64,000 nucleotides of DNA from Dyadobacter sp. 50-39 (GCA_001898145.1 MKSR01000040.1:1-64000); one strand, 5' to 3'; positions 24,738 through 34,558 are shown, numbered from the stretch's first letter. Translations and numbers: made by a program. The notes: a model not told the origin generated them from the sequence alone.

Positions 24738-25844
24738 TCAAAAATTGTGCCTTGAAAAGAGCTGCGGGCTGCTTATCGTGTTCTCTGGCAGCAGCGAAAC
24801 GCGCAGGCGGGCGTGAAACGTTCCGTGACCGTCACGCAGTTCCAGGCTGTGCTGTTGTGGATAAATCAGGTCAAGCCGGCGCTGGACGTTTTTTAAGCCA
24901 ATACCCCCGTAATGGACAGCCTGGGCCGTATCGAGAGGTGAAGTACTGTTCCATATGTCGAATTCCAGGGTGCCGGAATGCGCGCGCAGGCGGATCTCGA
25001 TCCGGTTTGCGCGCTCGCTGTCTTTGGAAACATGCTTGAAAGCATTTTCAACGAAAGTCATGAGAATGAACGGCGCAATGCCCGCTTCGGCAGGCAGGTC
25101 TTCCGGGATGTCGGTAATAACGCTTACCCCGCGATTCTGGCGCAGCTTTTCGAGTGCGATGAAATTTCGCAGGTAGGCGACCTCCTTTTCAAGCGGGACG
25201 AGCTCATCGTTGCATTCATACAGGTGATGGCGCAGTAACTCCGAAAACCTGGCCAGCGAAGAAGATGCCGCATCTGGATTTTTACGAATGAGAAAAAAGA
25301 TGGAATTGATGCTGTTAAACAGGAAATGCGGGTTGAACTGGTATTTCAAAAAGCGTAGTTCTGTTTCGAGTTTCTCCTTTTCAAGCGATTGTTTCCGGCG
25401 CTCGGTACTGATCCAGTTTTTGGTAAGTTTGATACTCATGGCCAGTGTAGTGCTCGCCAGTGTGGAAGGCATAGCCTCCCCGAAAAAATAAAAAAAGCAA
25501 TTGGTATCCCGGCCAAAAAGCGTCTCCACGGACTGGTGGGCCAGCAATGCGCTTAGATAATAGCCGGATACGATCGCCAGTGCCGTTGCCAGCAAAGTGA
25601 TGGCCAGGTAGCCGATGTAGGATTTAAGGCGGCCTTTTTCAAGGTATCTGGGAATAAGGTAGTATAGGTTAAAATACACCGCTATCGCTTGCAGCACGAC
25701 ATAAAATACAAACTTGACTGCATAGGGTGAAAACAGGATACTGTGCGCGGCTTTCCACGGGTTACCCATAGCCACTACCCACCACAGATAATGGTAAACC
25801 AGCCAAAACGGGATATGGTAGAGTTTGGAAACGGCCTTTTGCAT
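24738..25844 (-). CDS. LytS-type sensor histidine kinase
   Basis: A 368-residue membrane kinase from the ATG at 25844; a TTG-initiated frame starts at 25859 but the ATG is preferred, giving a gap of 11 bases after the molybdoenzyme gene. Four membrane segments occupy about residues 10-145. A coiled coil (RRKQSLEKEKLETELRFLKY) leads to the phospho-acceptor motif FNPHFLFNSINSIFFLIRK, in which the His is the expected phosphorylation site. The ATPase region contains the N box FVENAFKH and the G box YGGIGLKNVQRRLDLIY. No LytTR-type response regulator is adjacent; the genes on either side are a molybdoenzyme and a sensory protein. Confidence 0.88.
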   Translation of the reverse strand: MQKAVSKLYHIPFWLVYHYLWWVVAMGNPWKAAHSILFSPYAVKFVFYVVLQAIAVYFNLYYLIPRYLEKGRLKSYIGYLAITLLATALAIVSGYYLSALLAHQSVETLFGRDTNCFFYFFGEAMPSTLASTTLAMSIKLTKNWISTERRKQSLEKEKLETELRFLKYQFNPHFLFNSINSIFFLIRKNPDAASSSLARFSELLRHHLYECNDELVPLEKEVAYLRNFIALEKLRQNRGVSVITDIPEDLPAEAGIAPFILMTFVENAFKHVSKDSERANRIEIRLRAHSGTLEFDIWNSTSPLDTAQAVHYGGIGLKNVQRRLDLIYPQQHSLELRDGHGTFHARLRVSLLPENTISSPQLFSRHNF

Positions 25845-25855
25845 GCCCGAATTTA

Positions 25856-27985
25856 TCAAATATTGGAGAGTAAAGGTAAATTCCTGACGCGTTTGCCGGT
25901 GGCTGCGAAAAATGCGTTTGCGAGTGCAGGCGCAATGGGCGCAACACCGGGCTCGCCCGCGCCGCCCATCTTCCCCTCATCCTCGACGATATGTACCTCA
26001 ATGGCCGGGGCTTCGCCGATCCTTAGCATTCGGTAATCGTCAAAATTGCCCTGTCGGACCGCGCCGTTTTCAATGGTGATTTCCCCGTACAGCGCCGCCG
26101 TCAACCCGTATATGATCCCGCTTTCCATTTGTGCCATGACGCCGTCGGGATTCACCGCGAGCCCGCACGCAATAGCGCATACGACGCGATGGACTTTCAG
26201 GTTCTGATCCTGATAGGATATTTCCACCACCTGGGCCACGACGCTGCCCATGGCTTCGTGAACCGCTACACCGCGAAAATGCCCCGTAGCCACAGGCCCC
26301 GCCCAGCCCGATTTTTCCGCGACGACCGATAATGCGGCGATGTGCCTGGGGTGGCCCGCCAGCAGTTTTTGACGGAATGCCACAGGATCGGCGCCCGCGC
26401 GGAATGCGAGCTCGTCGATTATCGTTTCCATAACAAACGCGGTATGGGTATTACCTACCGACCGCCACGGCAGCACCGGGATGTTGTGGGAGGTGGTATG
26501 CAGTACCACTGCATGGTCGGGGCAGCGGGTAATGTAAGGTGAGCCGTTCACGCCATCCACGGTACTGTAATCCAGGTCGTTGGGAGCAATATCCTTTTGG
26601 AGGACTGTATTGACAAAAAGGGATTGGCCGACCACGTCGTGATGCCATACAATGGGCATACCCGCGGCATCGGTGCCAGCTATCACCCGGTGCAAATACA
26701 CCGGCCGGTAGTAGCCGCCCCGGATGTCGTCTTCCCGTGTCCAGATCAGCTTCACCGCTTCTCCGGACGCCCGGGCAATCTGCACCGCCTCCATGACCCA
26801 GTCGTTGCCGAAAGAACCGCGCCGCCCGAAACTTCCGCCCTTGGCAGGCGTATGAAGGGTCACCTGGTCGTCGCGGAAGCCCAGAAACCGGCTGATCTCC
26901 TGCCGGTGAAGGGAGGGCGATTGGGTGGCCGTCCATATTTCGCACTGGTCTGCCGAGAGTTTTACGGTGCAATTTAGCGTTTCCATGGGCGCATGCGCCA
27001 GGAACGGAAAATGAAATTCCTGCTCGTAAATCGCGCTTGCGTGCTTCAAGGCGCTTTCAGCATCTCCTTTGACCTGCACATTCCTCCCTGGCTGCCGGGC
27101 GGTTTCGCGGTAGCGGCTCAGGAGTAGCTTGCTGTCGGGATTTTGTTGGCCATTAGCATCCCACTCCACTTTTAATGCCTTTCGGCCCTGCATGGCTGCC
27201 CAGCTATGCTCGGCCACCACGGCTATTCCCTGCGGTATCTTCACTACCTTGCGTACACCGGCCACGCGCAGCGCCGCAGATGCGTCGAAGGATTTAACCT
27301 TTCCTCCAAATACCGGGCAGCGCTCCAGTACCGCGGTGAGCAGGCCGGGGAAATGCATGTCGATCCCGTATTTGGCCTTCCCGTTCACTTTATCCGGTAT
27401 ATCCAGCTTGCGAATGGGGCGCGCCTGGCCAATCAGTTTCCACTCGCTGCGGTCACGCAGCATCACCTGCGGAATGGGCAGCAATGCGGCTTCGGCAGCC
27501 AGGGCACCGTAACTGAGCCGGGCCTTGCCGGCCTGCACGTAGCCGCCAGCGGTAGTGCATTGCGCCTGCGGTACGCCAAGCCGCCGCGCGGCGGCCTGCA
27601 CGAGCATCGTGCGTGCGACGGCTCCCGTAGTGCGGTAGCGGTCGAATTCCGAGCGGGTAGTGTCGGAGCCACCCGTCGAAAGTATCCACATGCTTTCGTC
27701 CAGGTGCGGCCCGTCGATGACACGGTGCTCGACCCGGATGCGCGCCCAGTCGCAATCCAGCTCTTCGGCAATGAGCATCGCAAGGGTCGTCCAAATGCCC
27801 TGTCCCATCTCGACTTTGTTGAGGATGATCCGGATCGTGTTGTCAGGATCGATCCGGAGCAATGCATTGGGTGAAAAGCCGGATGGAAGCAATGTCCTCG
27901 GCTGGGCCCGGCCCGGTACAAAAAATGAAAGCAGCAACCCGCCGGTGGTCAGTGCGGCTGTATGTACGAATTCGCGACGGTCCAT
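25856..27985 (-). CDS. xanthine-dehydrogenase-family molybdopterin-binding subunit (IorB-like)
   Basis: A 709-residue aldehyde oxidase/xanthine dehydrogenase-type large subunit, close in layout to isoquinoline 1-oxidoreductase beta. The N-terminus has a twin-arginine motif (MDRREFVHTAALTTGG), so it is exported folded with its cofactor. Molybdopterin-binding signatures include NKVEMGQGIWTTLAMLIAEE near 56-75 and GGSFGRRGSFGNDWVMEAVQ near 385-405. The C-terminal motif GGAGEPGVAPIAPALANAFF near 680-700 contains the catalytic glutamate expected in this family. The small [2Fe-2S] subunit and a cytochrome partner are not adjacent. Substrate unknown. Confidence 0.9.
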   Translation of the reverse strand: MDRREFVHTAALTTGGLLLSFFVPGRAQPRTLLPSGFSPNALLRIDPDNTIRIILNKVEMGQGIWTTLAMLIAEELDCDWARIRVEHRVIDGPHLDESMWILSTGGSDTTRSEFDRYRTTGAVARTMLVQAAARRLGVPQAQCTTAGGYVQAGKARLSYGALAAEAALLPIPQVMLRDRSEWKLIGQARPIRKLDIPDKVNGKAKYGIDMHFPGLLTAVLERCPVFGGKVKSFDASAALRVAGVRKVVKIPQGIAVVAEHSWAAMQGRKALKVEWDANGQQNPDSKLLLSRYRETARQPGRNVQVKGDAESALKHASAIYEQEFHFPFLAHAPMETLNCTVKLSADQCEIWTATQSPSLHRQEISRFLGFRDDQVTLHTPAKGGSFGRRGSFGNDWVMEAVQIARASGEAVKLIWTREDDIRGGYYRPVYLHRVIAGTDAAGMPIVWHHDVVGQSLFVNTVLQKDIAPNDLDYSTVDGVNGSPYITRCPDHAVVLHTTSHNIPVLPWRSVGNTHTAFVMETIIDELAFRAGADPVAFRQKLLAGHPRHIAALSVVAEKSGWAGPVATGHFRGVAVHEAMGSVVAQVVEISYQDQNLKVHRVVCAIACGLAVNPDGVMAQMESGIIYGLTAALYGEITIENGAVRQGNFDDYRMLRIGEAPAIEVHIVEDEGKMGGAGEPGVAPIAPALANAFFAATGKRVRNLPLLSNI

Positions 27986-28109
27986 TCAATCAAAGGGAAG
28001 TTCTGCGGCAAAGGAATGCAGCCTTGGATCGCCCCGGAAATTGTTTTGACAAGACGCGGGCGAAAAAGGATCAAATGCAGCATTAGCCGGGCTAGCGGGC
28101 AATGACGGT

Positions 28110-29960
28110 TTAGGCCGGATGAATATCGGACAGGATGCGAATGCCGCTACGTTTCATAAGCTCGCTGGCGTTGAAATCCGTGCAGATGCCGGGGGTGAGG
28201 CGGTAATTGAATGAAATCTGTCCTTCGCTGATCACGCTGTTGAAGCTGAAATTCCCGATGGCCAGGTCTTTGGTCAGTTTGGCCAGATCGAGGTCATGGG
28301 TGGATATTATACCGAATGCGTTGAGCTCGCTGAGCTGCCGGATCAGCGACACGCCGCCCCGGAAGCGGTCCTGCGAGTTGGTTCCTTTGAACATCTCATC
28401 CAGCAGAAAAAATATAGGCTCACCCTCACCGACGAGCGTGAGCAGTTGCTCGATGCGTTGAAGTTCGGCGTAAAAGGAAGATACCGACTCTTCGAGATTA
28501 TCCTGCGTACGCATGCTCGTGAACACCCGCAGGAGCGATACCCGTGCGTGCGATGCGCAGCATGGAGCGCCCATGAATGCGAGCACGAGGTTAATGCCGA
28601 CTGTTCTGAGGAAGGTACTTTTACCGGCCATATTGGAACCGGTGATCATTGTCGTAGCGCCGCGCCCGCGCATGGTGAAGTCATTGCTCACGCGTTTTTG
28701 CGACTTTAACAAAGGGTGTCCTACTTCCTTGAAATCAATAAGATACGGCTCTGAGGTGATTTCTGGAAATGTGAATTGCGGATTGGCATGAGCAAGTCCT
28801 GCTATGCTGGCGAGCGCCTCCATTTCGCTCACTGCACTGATCCACGAACGGATGTGCTCCCGATTTTCCGACTTCCATTTCTCGGTTTGAAGGATCAGGT
28901 GCACGTCTACGAGCCATAGGTTATTGATCATGCCGTAGAAGGCATTTTTTCCGATGGTATTGCGCGTACCTTTTTGTTGAAATGTCTCCAGTGTCCTTTT
29001 AAGTGAGCCTATCTGGTGGGCGGCGGCACGGCCTGGCTGCGTGAGAATATGGTGGAGCACTTGAAGTTCAGGGGTTTTAAACGATTGTTTTTCAATTGTT
29101 TCAATAAGGCATTGATAGGCCCCGAGAACACCGGTGTTCCGCTGCGTGCTCAGAATAATATGTTCTGCTGTGTTTCTGAACTTCCGCAAATAGATCGCGT
29201 TGACAAGCACGGTAATGGCCAGCGGCAATATATGGGCCCAGGAAAGATCCTGGAGGTGAAAGAGAAAATGATAGGCAAAATAAATTAACGCCGTGCTGGA
29301 TGCTGCACCAAGCGTGAGACTGACCGCTAACAGTTGCTTTCGGGAAGCCAAAAAATGGGGTGGTTCTTCAATCCATTTCAAAAGCAGGTCGTTGTCGCCA
29401 ACGCTCGGCTCGGACTGCATACCTGACACCTGGAAATCCTGGCGCCAGTCGAGCATGGGTGCCAATTCCTGCACGGCAGCCTGACGTCCGGTAATGGTTT
29501 GGCGGTCAGCGGGTGTATTCAGCCAGTCGGCCAGCATTTGCGCTCCTGCGCGGGTGGTTGTCCTATTGATGAGCTGGAACAAAGAATGCGCCCCGAAAAT
29601 ATCCAGGTCAGCGGCATAATCGTGGCGGCGGCCGAGGAATTCAGTTCCGGCAGCAAAAGAGGAAAGATCGTTCGCGGTCCGCCGGAGCTCGGCGGCGTTG
29701 ACCTGCATGAAAAGCTCCGCGCGTTTCTTCTCGGCAGCAGTGCGGTTGTAATCACGCAATGTGAGAATGAAGATGCCGGCACCCATCAGGGCGATACCTA
29801 CGACGGGGTATATCCAGCCGTTGGCTGCAAATACGATGATCAGAATGCTTGTCGCCAAAAATACGGCCAGCCTGGTGTAGGAAAGGCTGTTCAGTGTAGG
29901 GGCCAGACTGGCGGCGCGTGTTTTGTATCCCTCGGCCCGGTCCTGATATATTTCTTTCAT
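28110..29960 (-). CDS. membrane-associated MutS-like ATPase
   Basis: A 616-residue protein. Two hydrophobic segments at about residues 28-68 and another pair at 210-260 suggest membrane attachment. The C-terminal half is a MutS family ATPase: Walker A GSNMAGKST near residue 440, FFLLDEMFKGTNSQDR (Walker B region) near 517, and STHDLDLAKL (H-loop) near 548. It lacks the mismatch-binding domains I and II of canonical MutS, so a role in mismatch repair is unlikely; the family function is not established. It is upstream of the molybdoenzyme gene on the same strand with a gap of 124 bp. Confidence 0.88.
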   Translation of the reverse strand: MKEIYQDRAEGYKTRAASLAPTLNSLSYTRLAVFLATSILIIVFAANGWIYPVVGIALMGAGIFILTLRDYNRTAAEKKRAELFMQVNAAELRRTANDLSSFAAGTEFLGRRHDYAADLDIFGAHSLFQLINRTTTRAGAQMLADWLNTPADRQTITGRQAAVQELAPMLDWRQDFQVSGMQSEPSVGDNDLLLKWIEEPPHFLASRKQLLAVSLTLGAASSTALIYFAYHFLFHLQDLSWAHILPLAITVLVNAIYLRKFRNTAEHIILSTQRNTGVLGAYQCLIETIEKQSFKTPELQVLHHILTQPGRAAAHQIGSLKRTLETFQQKGTRNTIGKNAFYGMINNLWLVDVHLILQTEKWKSENREHIRSWISAVSEMEALASIAGLAHANPQFTFPEITSEPYLIDFKEVGHPLLKSQKRVSNDFTMRGRGATTMITGSNMAGKSTFLRTVGINLVLAFMGAPCCASHARVSLLRVFTSMRTQDNLEESVSSFYAELQRIEQLLTLVGEGEPIFFLLDEMFKGTNSQDRFRGGVSLIRQLSELNAFGIISTHDLDLAKLTKDLAIGNFSFNSVISEGQISFNYRLTPGICTDFNASELMKRSGIRILSDIHPA

Positions 29961-30010
29961 TCCAAATCAGTTGAGTAAGCGGTTACCTTGCCGACATGAC
30001 CAGCACACGC

Positions 30011-31726
30011 TTACCGGATAAAGGCAGAGCCCGCCGGAATCTGCTCGGCTTTGGCGAATGCACGTTCATATTTTGCCTGTATGCCGGCAAGTTGCTTCGT
30101 TTTTCCCTGTGCTTTAAGGCTTTGGGCCAAGCCTACCAGCGACCAGCCATTGGATGGGTTGAAAACGAGATCTTCGCGGTAAACTTTTTCGGCCATGGCC
30201 GGTTTGCCCGATTTGAGCAGGTAGGCACCCAGAAATTGCCTTGCAGGCAGCGGCCAGTCTTTGGGTTCTGTGTAAATAAGCTGATCTTCCAGGCGTACGG
30301 CCTCCTCCAATGCGGCAATGCCATTGGCGGTGCGCTTCTGGGACATCGCGACCACACCTTCCAGCACTTTCCCGGCGATGGAGGCAATTTCTGCCGGCGT
30401 GTTAAATGGAATCCTCCGTTTGGTTAAAACCGGATCCTGGGCCTTGATTTGCAAAGCCGTAAGCCGCGCGGCAGCGGAATCGGGACGTCCTGTGTTGGCA
30501 AATGCAATGCCTTTGGCAAAATCTGAAAGCAAGCCGGCATAAATCCAGCCCTGGTCAGGCGTTACCGAATCTGACAGGATTTGCCGCCATTTGCCCATTC
30601 GCACCTGGGCCATTACCGGCAGCATGAAAAGGTATTGGTCATATGTTGTTTCAGGTTTGGGGGCCACGCTCCGTCGAACGCGCTGGGCGTAACGCATGGC
30701 GTCGCCGTACATACCGCCACTGAACGCGCAATAGGTCTGCACGGCAAAATAGTGCGACGAATGCTTGTTGAGCGACAGGTTTTTGGCCAGCATGTCGTAG
30801 TTCAGCAGGGCGTCGTCGGCGAGGTTGTTTACTTCCACCCCCTGCGCAAACAGGCCGTTGCGCTCGTATTCGTGGCTCGCCATATGCACCATATGCGCCA
30901 CGCCCGGGAGCAGGTCGCGCAATGCTTCCGCGCTCGCAAGGGCTACTTCGGGCTTTTTCGACGCTTCGGTGAGGTGAATATGGTAATGCAGGGCGGCGGG
31001 ATGTTTAGGGTTCGCTTTCAGAGCCTTTTCACACAATGCCACCAGTTCAGGCGTCCAGGGTTTGGCAGTACCATCCTTTTTCCAGAAATCCCAGGCGTGC
31101 ATGAGCATCTTCGAATCGATATAGAGCAGCTTGAATTCATTTTCTTCCGGATAGTCGGTGACGAGGTTTTTCAGCTTGTCTGAATAAGCCTGGTTGAGGG
31201 CTGCTCGCCCGGCGTCGGTCGGGTCGCTGGAATACCGGGCATTCATTGCGTCGATCAGCAGCTTTTCCTTCCCGGTAGCGTGGGCGGCGAGGCTGTTCAT
31301 TTTCGCCAGGGCTTGCGCCACTTCGGCAGGCTTGACATACAGGTGCGCTGCATTATAGTAAGGTCCCATCGCCAGCGCCTGACCCCAGAAGGCCATTGCG
31401 TTGGTGGAATCGATACGGCCGGCTTCGCGGAACGAGGCCACTGCTTCCTTAAAGTGGTAACCATAATACATGTTCAGCCCCTGGTCGAAGTAAAACTGTG
31501 AACTGTCGGAGCTGGTTGAAACTTTATATGAAAAATCACCCCAGCCGGGAAGCGCCACCACGTACTTACCGTTCAGCAACGTCGCCGGCTGGCTTGAATA
31601 CGACGGCCCGCACACGGCAATTTCACCGGAAGTGTCCGGGTAGGTTGCCATTTCCGGCGATGGGCGGTCGAAGGCGACAATGCCGGTCAGTAGCGAGAGG
31701 GCGGCTATTGGTAGAATGGTTTTCAT
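30011..31726 (-). CDS. exported TPR-repeat protein
   Basis: A 571-residue protein with a signal peptide (MKTILPIAALSLLTGIVAF). Residues about 75-560 are built from tetratricopeptide-type helical repeats: FYFDQGLNMYYGYHFKEAVA near 78-97, AALHYHIHLTEASK near 243-256, and late repeats such as WSLVGLAQSLKAQGKTKQL near 537-555. TPR proteins of this kind act as protein-protein scaffolds in the periplasm. Two clusters (LHYHIH, and VHMASHEY near 283) carry several histidines, which might bind a metal, but this is conjecture. It is on the same strand as the MutS-like gene with a gap of about 50 bp. Confidence 0.8.
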   Translation of the reverse strand: MKTILPIAALSLLTGIVAFDRPSPEMATYPDTSGEIAVCGPSYSSQPATLLNGKYVVALPGWGDFSYKVSTSSDSSQFYFDQGLNMYYGYHFKEAVASFREAGRIDSTNAMAFWGQALAMGPYYNAAHLYVKPAEVAQALAKMNSLAAHATGKEKLLIDAMNARYSSDPTDAGRAALNQAYSDKLKNLVTDYPEENEFKLLYIDSKMLMHAWDFWKKDGTAKPWTPELVALCEKALKANPKHPAALHYHIHLTEASKKPEVALASAEALRDLLPGVAHMVHMASHEYERNGLFAQGVEVNNLADDALLNYDMLAKNLSLNKHSSHYFAVQTYCAFSGGMYGDAMRYAQRVRRSVAPKPETTYDQYLFMLPVMAQVRMGKWRQILSDSVTPDQGWIYAGLLSDFAKGIAFANTGRPDSAAARLTALQIKAQDPVLTKRRIPFNTPAEIASIAGKVLEGVVAMSQKRTANGIAALEEAVRLEDQLIYTEPKDWPLPARQFLGAYLLKSGKPAMAEKVYREDLVFNPSNGWSLVGLAQSLKAQGKTKQLAGIQAKYERAFAKAEQIPAGSAFIR

Positions 31727-31764
31727 ATCATTTTTAAGGCTTCAAACCCAATATAGTGATTAAA

Positions 31765-31792
31765 TTGCCTCTTTAAGTCGAAAATATCTTTA
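31765..31792 (+). promoter_or_regulatory. candidate Bacteroidetes promoter for the PAS/GAF gene
   Basis: TTG (31765-31767), 17 bases, then TATCTTTA (31785-31792), one mismatch from the TAnnTTTG -7 element. It lies about 105 bases upstream of the ATG at 31898. Confidence 0.35.
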
Positions 31793-31897
31793 AATTGTAC
31801 GAACTATGAAGCCGGCAAGCGCGGGGATTTACCGCGACGTTTACGTGCTATCGTTAGGAAATCTGTGCATCAGGCCGTTGCCGGCCGACTCAACAAT

Positions 31898-34558
31898 ATG
31901 ATCGACCAATATCAGAGTCAGGTATTTAAGTTCCTTCCTGCCCCAAGCATGGTGGTGTTGGCCGATGCGCCCAAATTCACGATTGTAGACGTAAATGATG
32001 CTTACGTGGAAGTAGTTCGGATGGGCCGCGACGAACTGATAGGTAAGGGTTTCTATGAGGCATTTCCCAATAATCCCTATAACCGGGTGCCGCCCTGGAA
32101 TAACCTGCTGGAAAAGCTTGTAGCGGACGGTCTGCCGAATCAGTATCCCCCAACAAAATATATTCTGTCACCGGACAGTGAAGGTCGGCAGGAAATTAAG
32201 TACCTGATCGCCACCAATACGCCCGTGCGAAATGATGCCGGCGAGATCGTATGCATCCTTCGGACTATTACCGATGTGACCGAGGTGACGATGGCCCGGC
32301 AGACGCATAGTCCGTTTACCTCTGAAAAGTTTCTCGACGAAACGCTCCGCGTCGCGCGGATTGGCAGCTGGGAGGCCGACCTGATCAACGAGGTAATCAA
32401 CTGGTCGGACGTGGCGAAGGAGATTCACGAGGTGCCGGCCGATTATCAGCCGGGTTTCCTGACAACGGCGGATTTTTATCTGCCCGGCGAGCACCGGGAT
32501 ACATTTATGCAGGCAGTCCAGGAGGCCATTGTCCATGGAAAACTCTTTGACCTGGAACTGATCATCCTCACAGGCCGCGGCCGCCAGAAATGGATCCGGG
32601 TTACGGGCAAGGCCGACATTGTGGAGGGAATCTGCACGCGCATCTACGGGGTCGTTCAAGACGTGCACCCGCGTAAGATGGTCGAGCAGGAACTCGTCCA
32701 ATCGCACCGGCAGTTCGAGTCGCTTGTGCAGACCGTCGACGGGATCGTGTGGGAAGCCAATGCGGACACTTTCGAATTCAGTTTCATCAGTGACCAAGTT
32801 GAAAACATCCTTGGTTATACGCCGGCCGAATGGCTCGCAAGCCCTTCTTTCTGGCAAGACCACATACATCCCGACGACCGTGAGCGTGCAGTACGCTACT
32901 GTCACATCGAAACCCGTGAAATGCGCAATCATGCATTCGACTACCGCATGTTGCGCGCAGATGGCTCCCTGGTGTGGATCAAAGACGTGGTATCCGTCAT
33001 CCGGGAAGATGGGAAAGCGGTGGCATTGCGCGGTCTGATGGTGGACATTACCGAGGCAAAGCGCCTTGAAAATCTTGAACACCTTGAAAAGACGGTGTTA
33101 GAAATGAATGCGGTAAAAGTTACGCCGCTGGCAGAAGTACTGGATACCTATGTGCGGGGTGTGGAAGCGATGTTCCCGCATTCGAAATGTTCGCTGCTGG
33201 CTGTCAGGAATAAACGCATATATAGCATGGCATCGCCGTCGCTGCCGCAGGGATATGTCGACTCTATTAATGGCAAGCCGATAGGGGATCGCGCAGGATC
33301 GTGCGGTACGTCGGCTTACCTGAAACAACAGGTGATTGTCAGTGACATTGCCCACGACCCGCGCTGGGACGACTACCGGCACCTCGCATTGCCCCACAAC
33401 CTGCTGGCCTGCTGGTCGCCCCCGGTCATACTCGACGATGAAGTGGTGGCGACCTTCGCGGTGTATTACCACCGCATTGCCGTACCGGCCGAAGACGAGC
33501 TGAAAGTGATCGAGCGTGTTGCGTCTATTTTAAAGGTGATCCTTGAAAACAGGCAGAAATCGGAGTTGGTGGAAAATGTGAACGAGCGGTATGAATATGT
33601 GAACAGGGCCACCAACGATGCCATTTACGACTGGGACCTTGTGCATGATCATATAGAATGGGGCGACGGCTTTTTCAGGCTTTTCGGTCATGAACCCGAG
33701 AAAAACAACTATCCGCTCGCGCGCTGGGCTGAGCGGGTGCACCCCGCCGACCTGGAATGCGTGAGCAAAAGCCTGGAAGTCGAGCTTGCCGATCCGCAGG
33801 TAAGCAAATGGAGCGCGGATTATCGGTTTATGAGATCCGACGGCCAATATGCCTATGTCGAAGAGATTGGCTTCATTCGCAGGAATGCGTCTGGGACGGC
33901 CGTCCGCATGATCGGCGTATTGCGGGATGTTACCAAGGCCCGCCAGGAAGAACATGAGCTGAAACTGCTAGTATCGGTGATCACGAACACCAACGACGCG
34001 GTGCTGATTGCCGAATCCGATCAGCGCGATGTCTCCGGGCTTAAAATTCTGTATGTGAATGCGGCATTTACGCGCATTACGGGTTATGCTTCCGAAGAAG
34101 TGGTGGGCAAAAGCCCGGCATTGCTCAAAGGTTTCAGCCCCGCGCGGAATGATTTCGATAGCTTGCAGGAAGCCATTTACACTGTTCAGCCGCTCAAAGA
34201 TACTACCCTGCGCTTCACACGCGATGGTGAGGAATTCTTCATTAACCTGGCGCTGCTGCCCGTAGCCAACGTGCGCGGCGTGCACACGCATTGGATTGCG
34301 ATCGGTCACGATGTGACCGACCGCCTGCGTTACATCGGTGAGATCGAAGAGCGGAACCACAAATTGCAGGAAATTGCCTGGATGCAGTCACACGTGATAC
34401 GCGCTCCGCTCGCCAGGCTGATGGGCCTGATCGACCTGATCCAGAACTATCAGCATTCGGACGTCGAGCGGCACGAGCTGCTGGGCCACGTGCTCACATC
34501 GGCTTATGCGCTGGACAATATCATCCGGGACATTTCCTCTAAAACCGAGCGCATTTAA
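31898..34558 (+). CDS. PAS/GAF sensor protein with a DHp-like tail and no ATPase domain
   Basis: An 886-residue cytoplasmic sensor from the ATG at 31898; an in-frame GTG at 31865 is a weaker choice. Order by eye: PAS (about 5-120), PAS (145-255), PAS with PAC (260-385), GAF (395-545; the SCGTSAYLKQQVIVSDIAHD loop is clear), PAS (565-680), PAS (690-830) and a short helical tail. The tail (IAWMQSHVIRAPLARLMGLI near 840) resembles the H-box of histidine kinases, but the protein ends 40 residues later with no N, G or F boxes. So it cannot be a full kinase. It may dimerise with another kinase or regulate one. Confidence 0.85.
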   Translation: MIDQYQSQVFKFLPAPSMVVLADAPKFTIVDVNDAYVEVVRMGRDELIGKGFYEAFPNNPYNRVPPWNNLLEKLVADGLPNQYPPTKYILSPDSEGRQEIKYLIATNTPVRNDAGEIVCILRTITDVTEVTMARQTHSPFTSEKFLDETLRVARIGSWEADLINEVINWSDVAKEIHEVPADYQPGFLTTADFYLPGEHRDTFMQAVQEAIVHGKLFDLELIILTGRGRQKWIRVTGKADIVEGICTRIYGVVQDVHPRKMVEQELVQSHRQFESLVQTVDGIVWEANADTFEFSFISDQVENILGYTPAEWLASPSFWQDHIHPDDRERAVRYCHIETREMRNHAFDYRMLRADGSLVWIKDVVSVIREDGKAVALRGLMVDITEAKRLENLEHLEKTVLEMNAVKVTPLAEVLDTYVRGVEAMFPHSKCSLLAVRNKRIYSMASPSLPQGYVDSINGKPIGDRAGSCGTSAYLKQQVIVSDIAHDPRWDDYRHLALPHNLLACWSPPVILDDEVVATFAVYYHRIAVPAEDELKVIERVASILKVILENRQKSELVENVNERYEYVNRATNDAIYDWDLVHDHIEWGDGFFRLFGHEPEKNNYPLARWAERVHPADLECVSKSLEVELADPQVSKWSADYRFMRSDGQYAYVEEIGFIRRNASGTAVRMIGVLRDVTKARQEEHELKLLVSVITNTNDAVLIAESDQRDVSGLKILYVNAAFTRITGYASEEVVGKSPALLKGFSPARNDFDSLQEAIYTVQPLKDTTLRFTRDGEEFFINLALLPVANVRGVHTHWIAIGHDVTDRLRYIGEIEERNHKLQEIAWMQSHVIRAPLARLMGLIDLIQNYQHSDVERHELLGHVLTSAYALDNIIRDISSKTERI

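Noticed and set aside
32168-33082. Long minus-strand frame opposite the PAS/GAF gene
   Set aside because: Antisense shadow of a certain gene; no motif or signal peptide.
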